Assembly (NCBI RefSeq): GCF_007115105.1
Contig: NZ_SULJ01000016.1
Coordinates: 1 to 37,764 of the forward strand
Reading direction: 5' to 3'
Length of the DNA: 37,764 bases
DNA from: Clostridium sp. HBUAS56010
GTDB lineage: Bacteria; Bacillota; Clostridia; Lachnospirales; Lachnospiraceae
How positions within the stretch are numbered: position 1 is the stretch's first letter; each line of letters begins with the position of its first letter. A program made the translations under genes and the position numbers. Positions 37,459 through 37,764 of the stretch are shown piece after piece. The notes below the pieces were generated by a model, which was given only the letters and a program-made list of their open reading frames with translations, had not been told where the DNA came from and made no database searches.

Positions 37459-37764
37459 ATGTCTTTAACAATTCGCCCATACGAGGGGCAAGGGTGGACT
37501 GATGATTCAGCCCCCGATTTATCGGCAGAAACACTGAATGCCGTAGATGCCGGAATAACAGCCAATAGTAACGCCATAAATGCTCTTGCAAATGCAGTAG
37601 TGAGCCAGATTGTAAATGACCCGGATAAAATAGCCAGCATAGCTGTTGCGTACGCACTGGAGCAAAAAATTGAGCAGCTAAATAGCAATTTAGTTTTAAA
37701 AGCAAACAGTAGTGATCTGCTTAAGGTAAAAATTGTATCTTATTCTGTAAGCTGTGGCACTTCT
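37459..37764 (+). CDS. Phage fibre/appendage protein, cut by window end
   Basis: The first 102 codons are present and the frame runs off the edge. TAGGAGG precedes the ATG. The N-terminus (TIRPYEGQGWTDDSAPDLSA) and the following Asn/Ala-rich heptads (NAVDAGITANSNAINALANA) look like the trimerising stem of a tail fibre. Identity of the distal domain cannot be seen. Confidence 0.7.
   Translation, partial: MSLTIRPYEGQGWTDDSAPDLSAETLNAVDAGITANSNAINALANAVVSQIVNDPDKIASIAVAYALEQKIEQLNSNLVLKANSSDLLKVKIVSYSVSCGTS

Overview
The window is the left end and most of the body of an integrated temperate siphophage in a low-to-middle GC Firmicute, most likely a Clostridiales/Lachnospiraceae-type host. The evidence is AAGGAGG ribosome sites with frequent TTG/GTG starts, a host tRNA cluster at the left edge, an integrase that ends at tRNA-Cys, and a long-tailed-phage structural cassette. 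attR and the lysis genes are beyond the right edge.

Layout. Positions 1-490 are host DNA: two related hairpins, then tRNA-Asn, tRNA-Glu and tRNA-Cys. The leftward lysogeny block follows (integrase at 0.5-1.6 kb, two paralogous repressors at 1.7-2.6 kb), with a predicted two-hairpin small RNA between integrase and repressor. From a consensus promoter near 2.65 kb the rightward early operon carries an excisionase-like protein, a Cro-like HTH protein, an Ant antirepressor, many small proteins, a hexapeptide-repeat protein, a DUF1351/ERF recombination pair, an HNH protein, a resolvase-like nuclease, a replication initiator with probable internal iterons, a DnaC-type loader and a MazG-like enzyme. 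An accessory block at 12.5-16.5 kb holds two more tyrosine recombinases, a protein with three copies of an HTH-like repeat, and a cytosine-5 methyltransferase whose motifs are circularly permuted.

A sigma/ArpU-like late regulator (16.9 kb) and a DUF7448-like protein come before a gene-free stretch (17.80-18.19 kb) that looks like a self-contained structured RNA: an extended -10 promoter, three hairpins with UCCC in their loops, a fourth hairpin, a tRNA-like fold and an intrinsic terminator. A membrane 'moron' gene follows. The late operon then runs in standard order: small and large terminase, portal, minor capsid, scaffold, major capsid, connectors, tail terminator, major tail protein, two tail chaperones, tape measure, distal tail, tail-tip protein, baseplate/appendage proteins and the start of a fibre gene cut by the window edge.

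Main points for follow-up are the permuted methyltransferase, which keeps a ribosome-site-like sequence at the fusion joint; the structured RNA next to the terminase genes; the predicted small RNA beside the repressor; the 15-unit 18-bp repeat gene whose core units vary only at two codons; and three tyrosine recombinases in one prophage. All assignments rest on reading motifs and gene order; no database search was possible.
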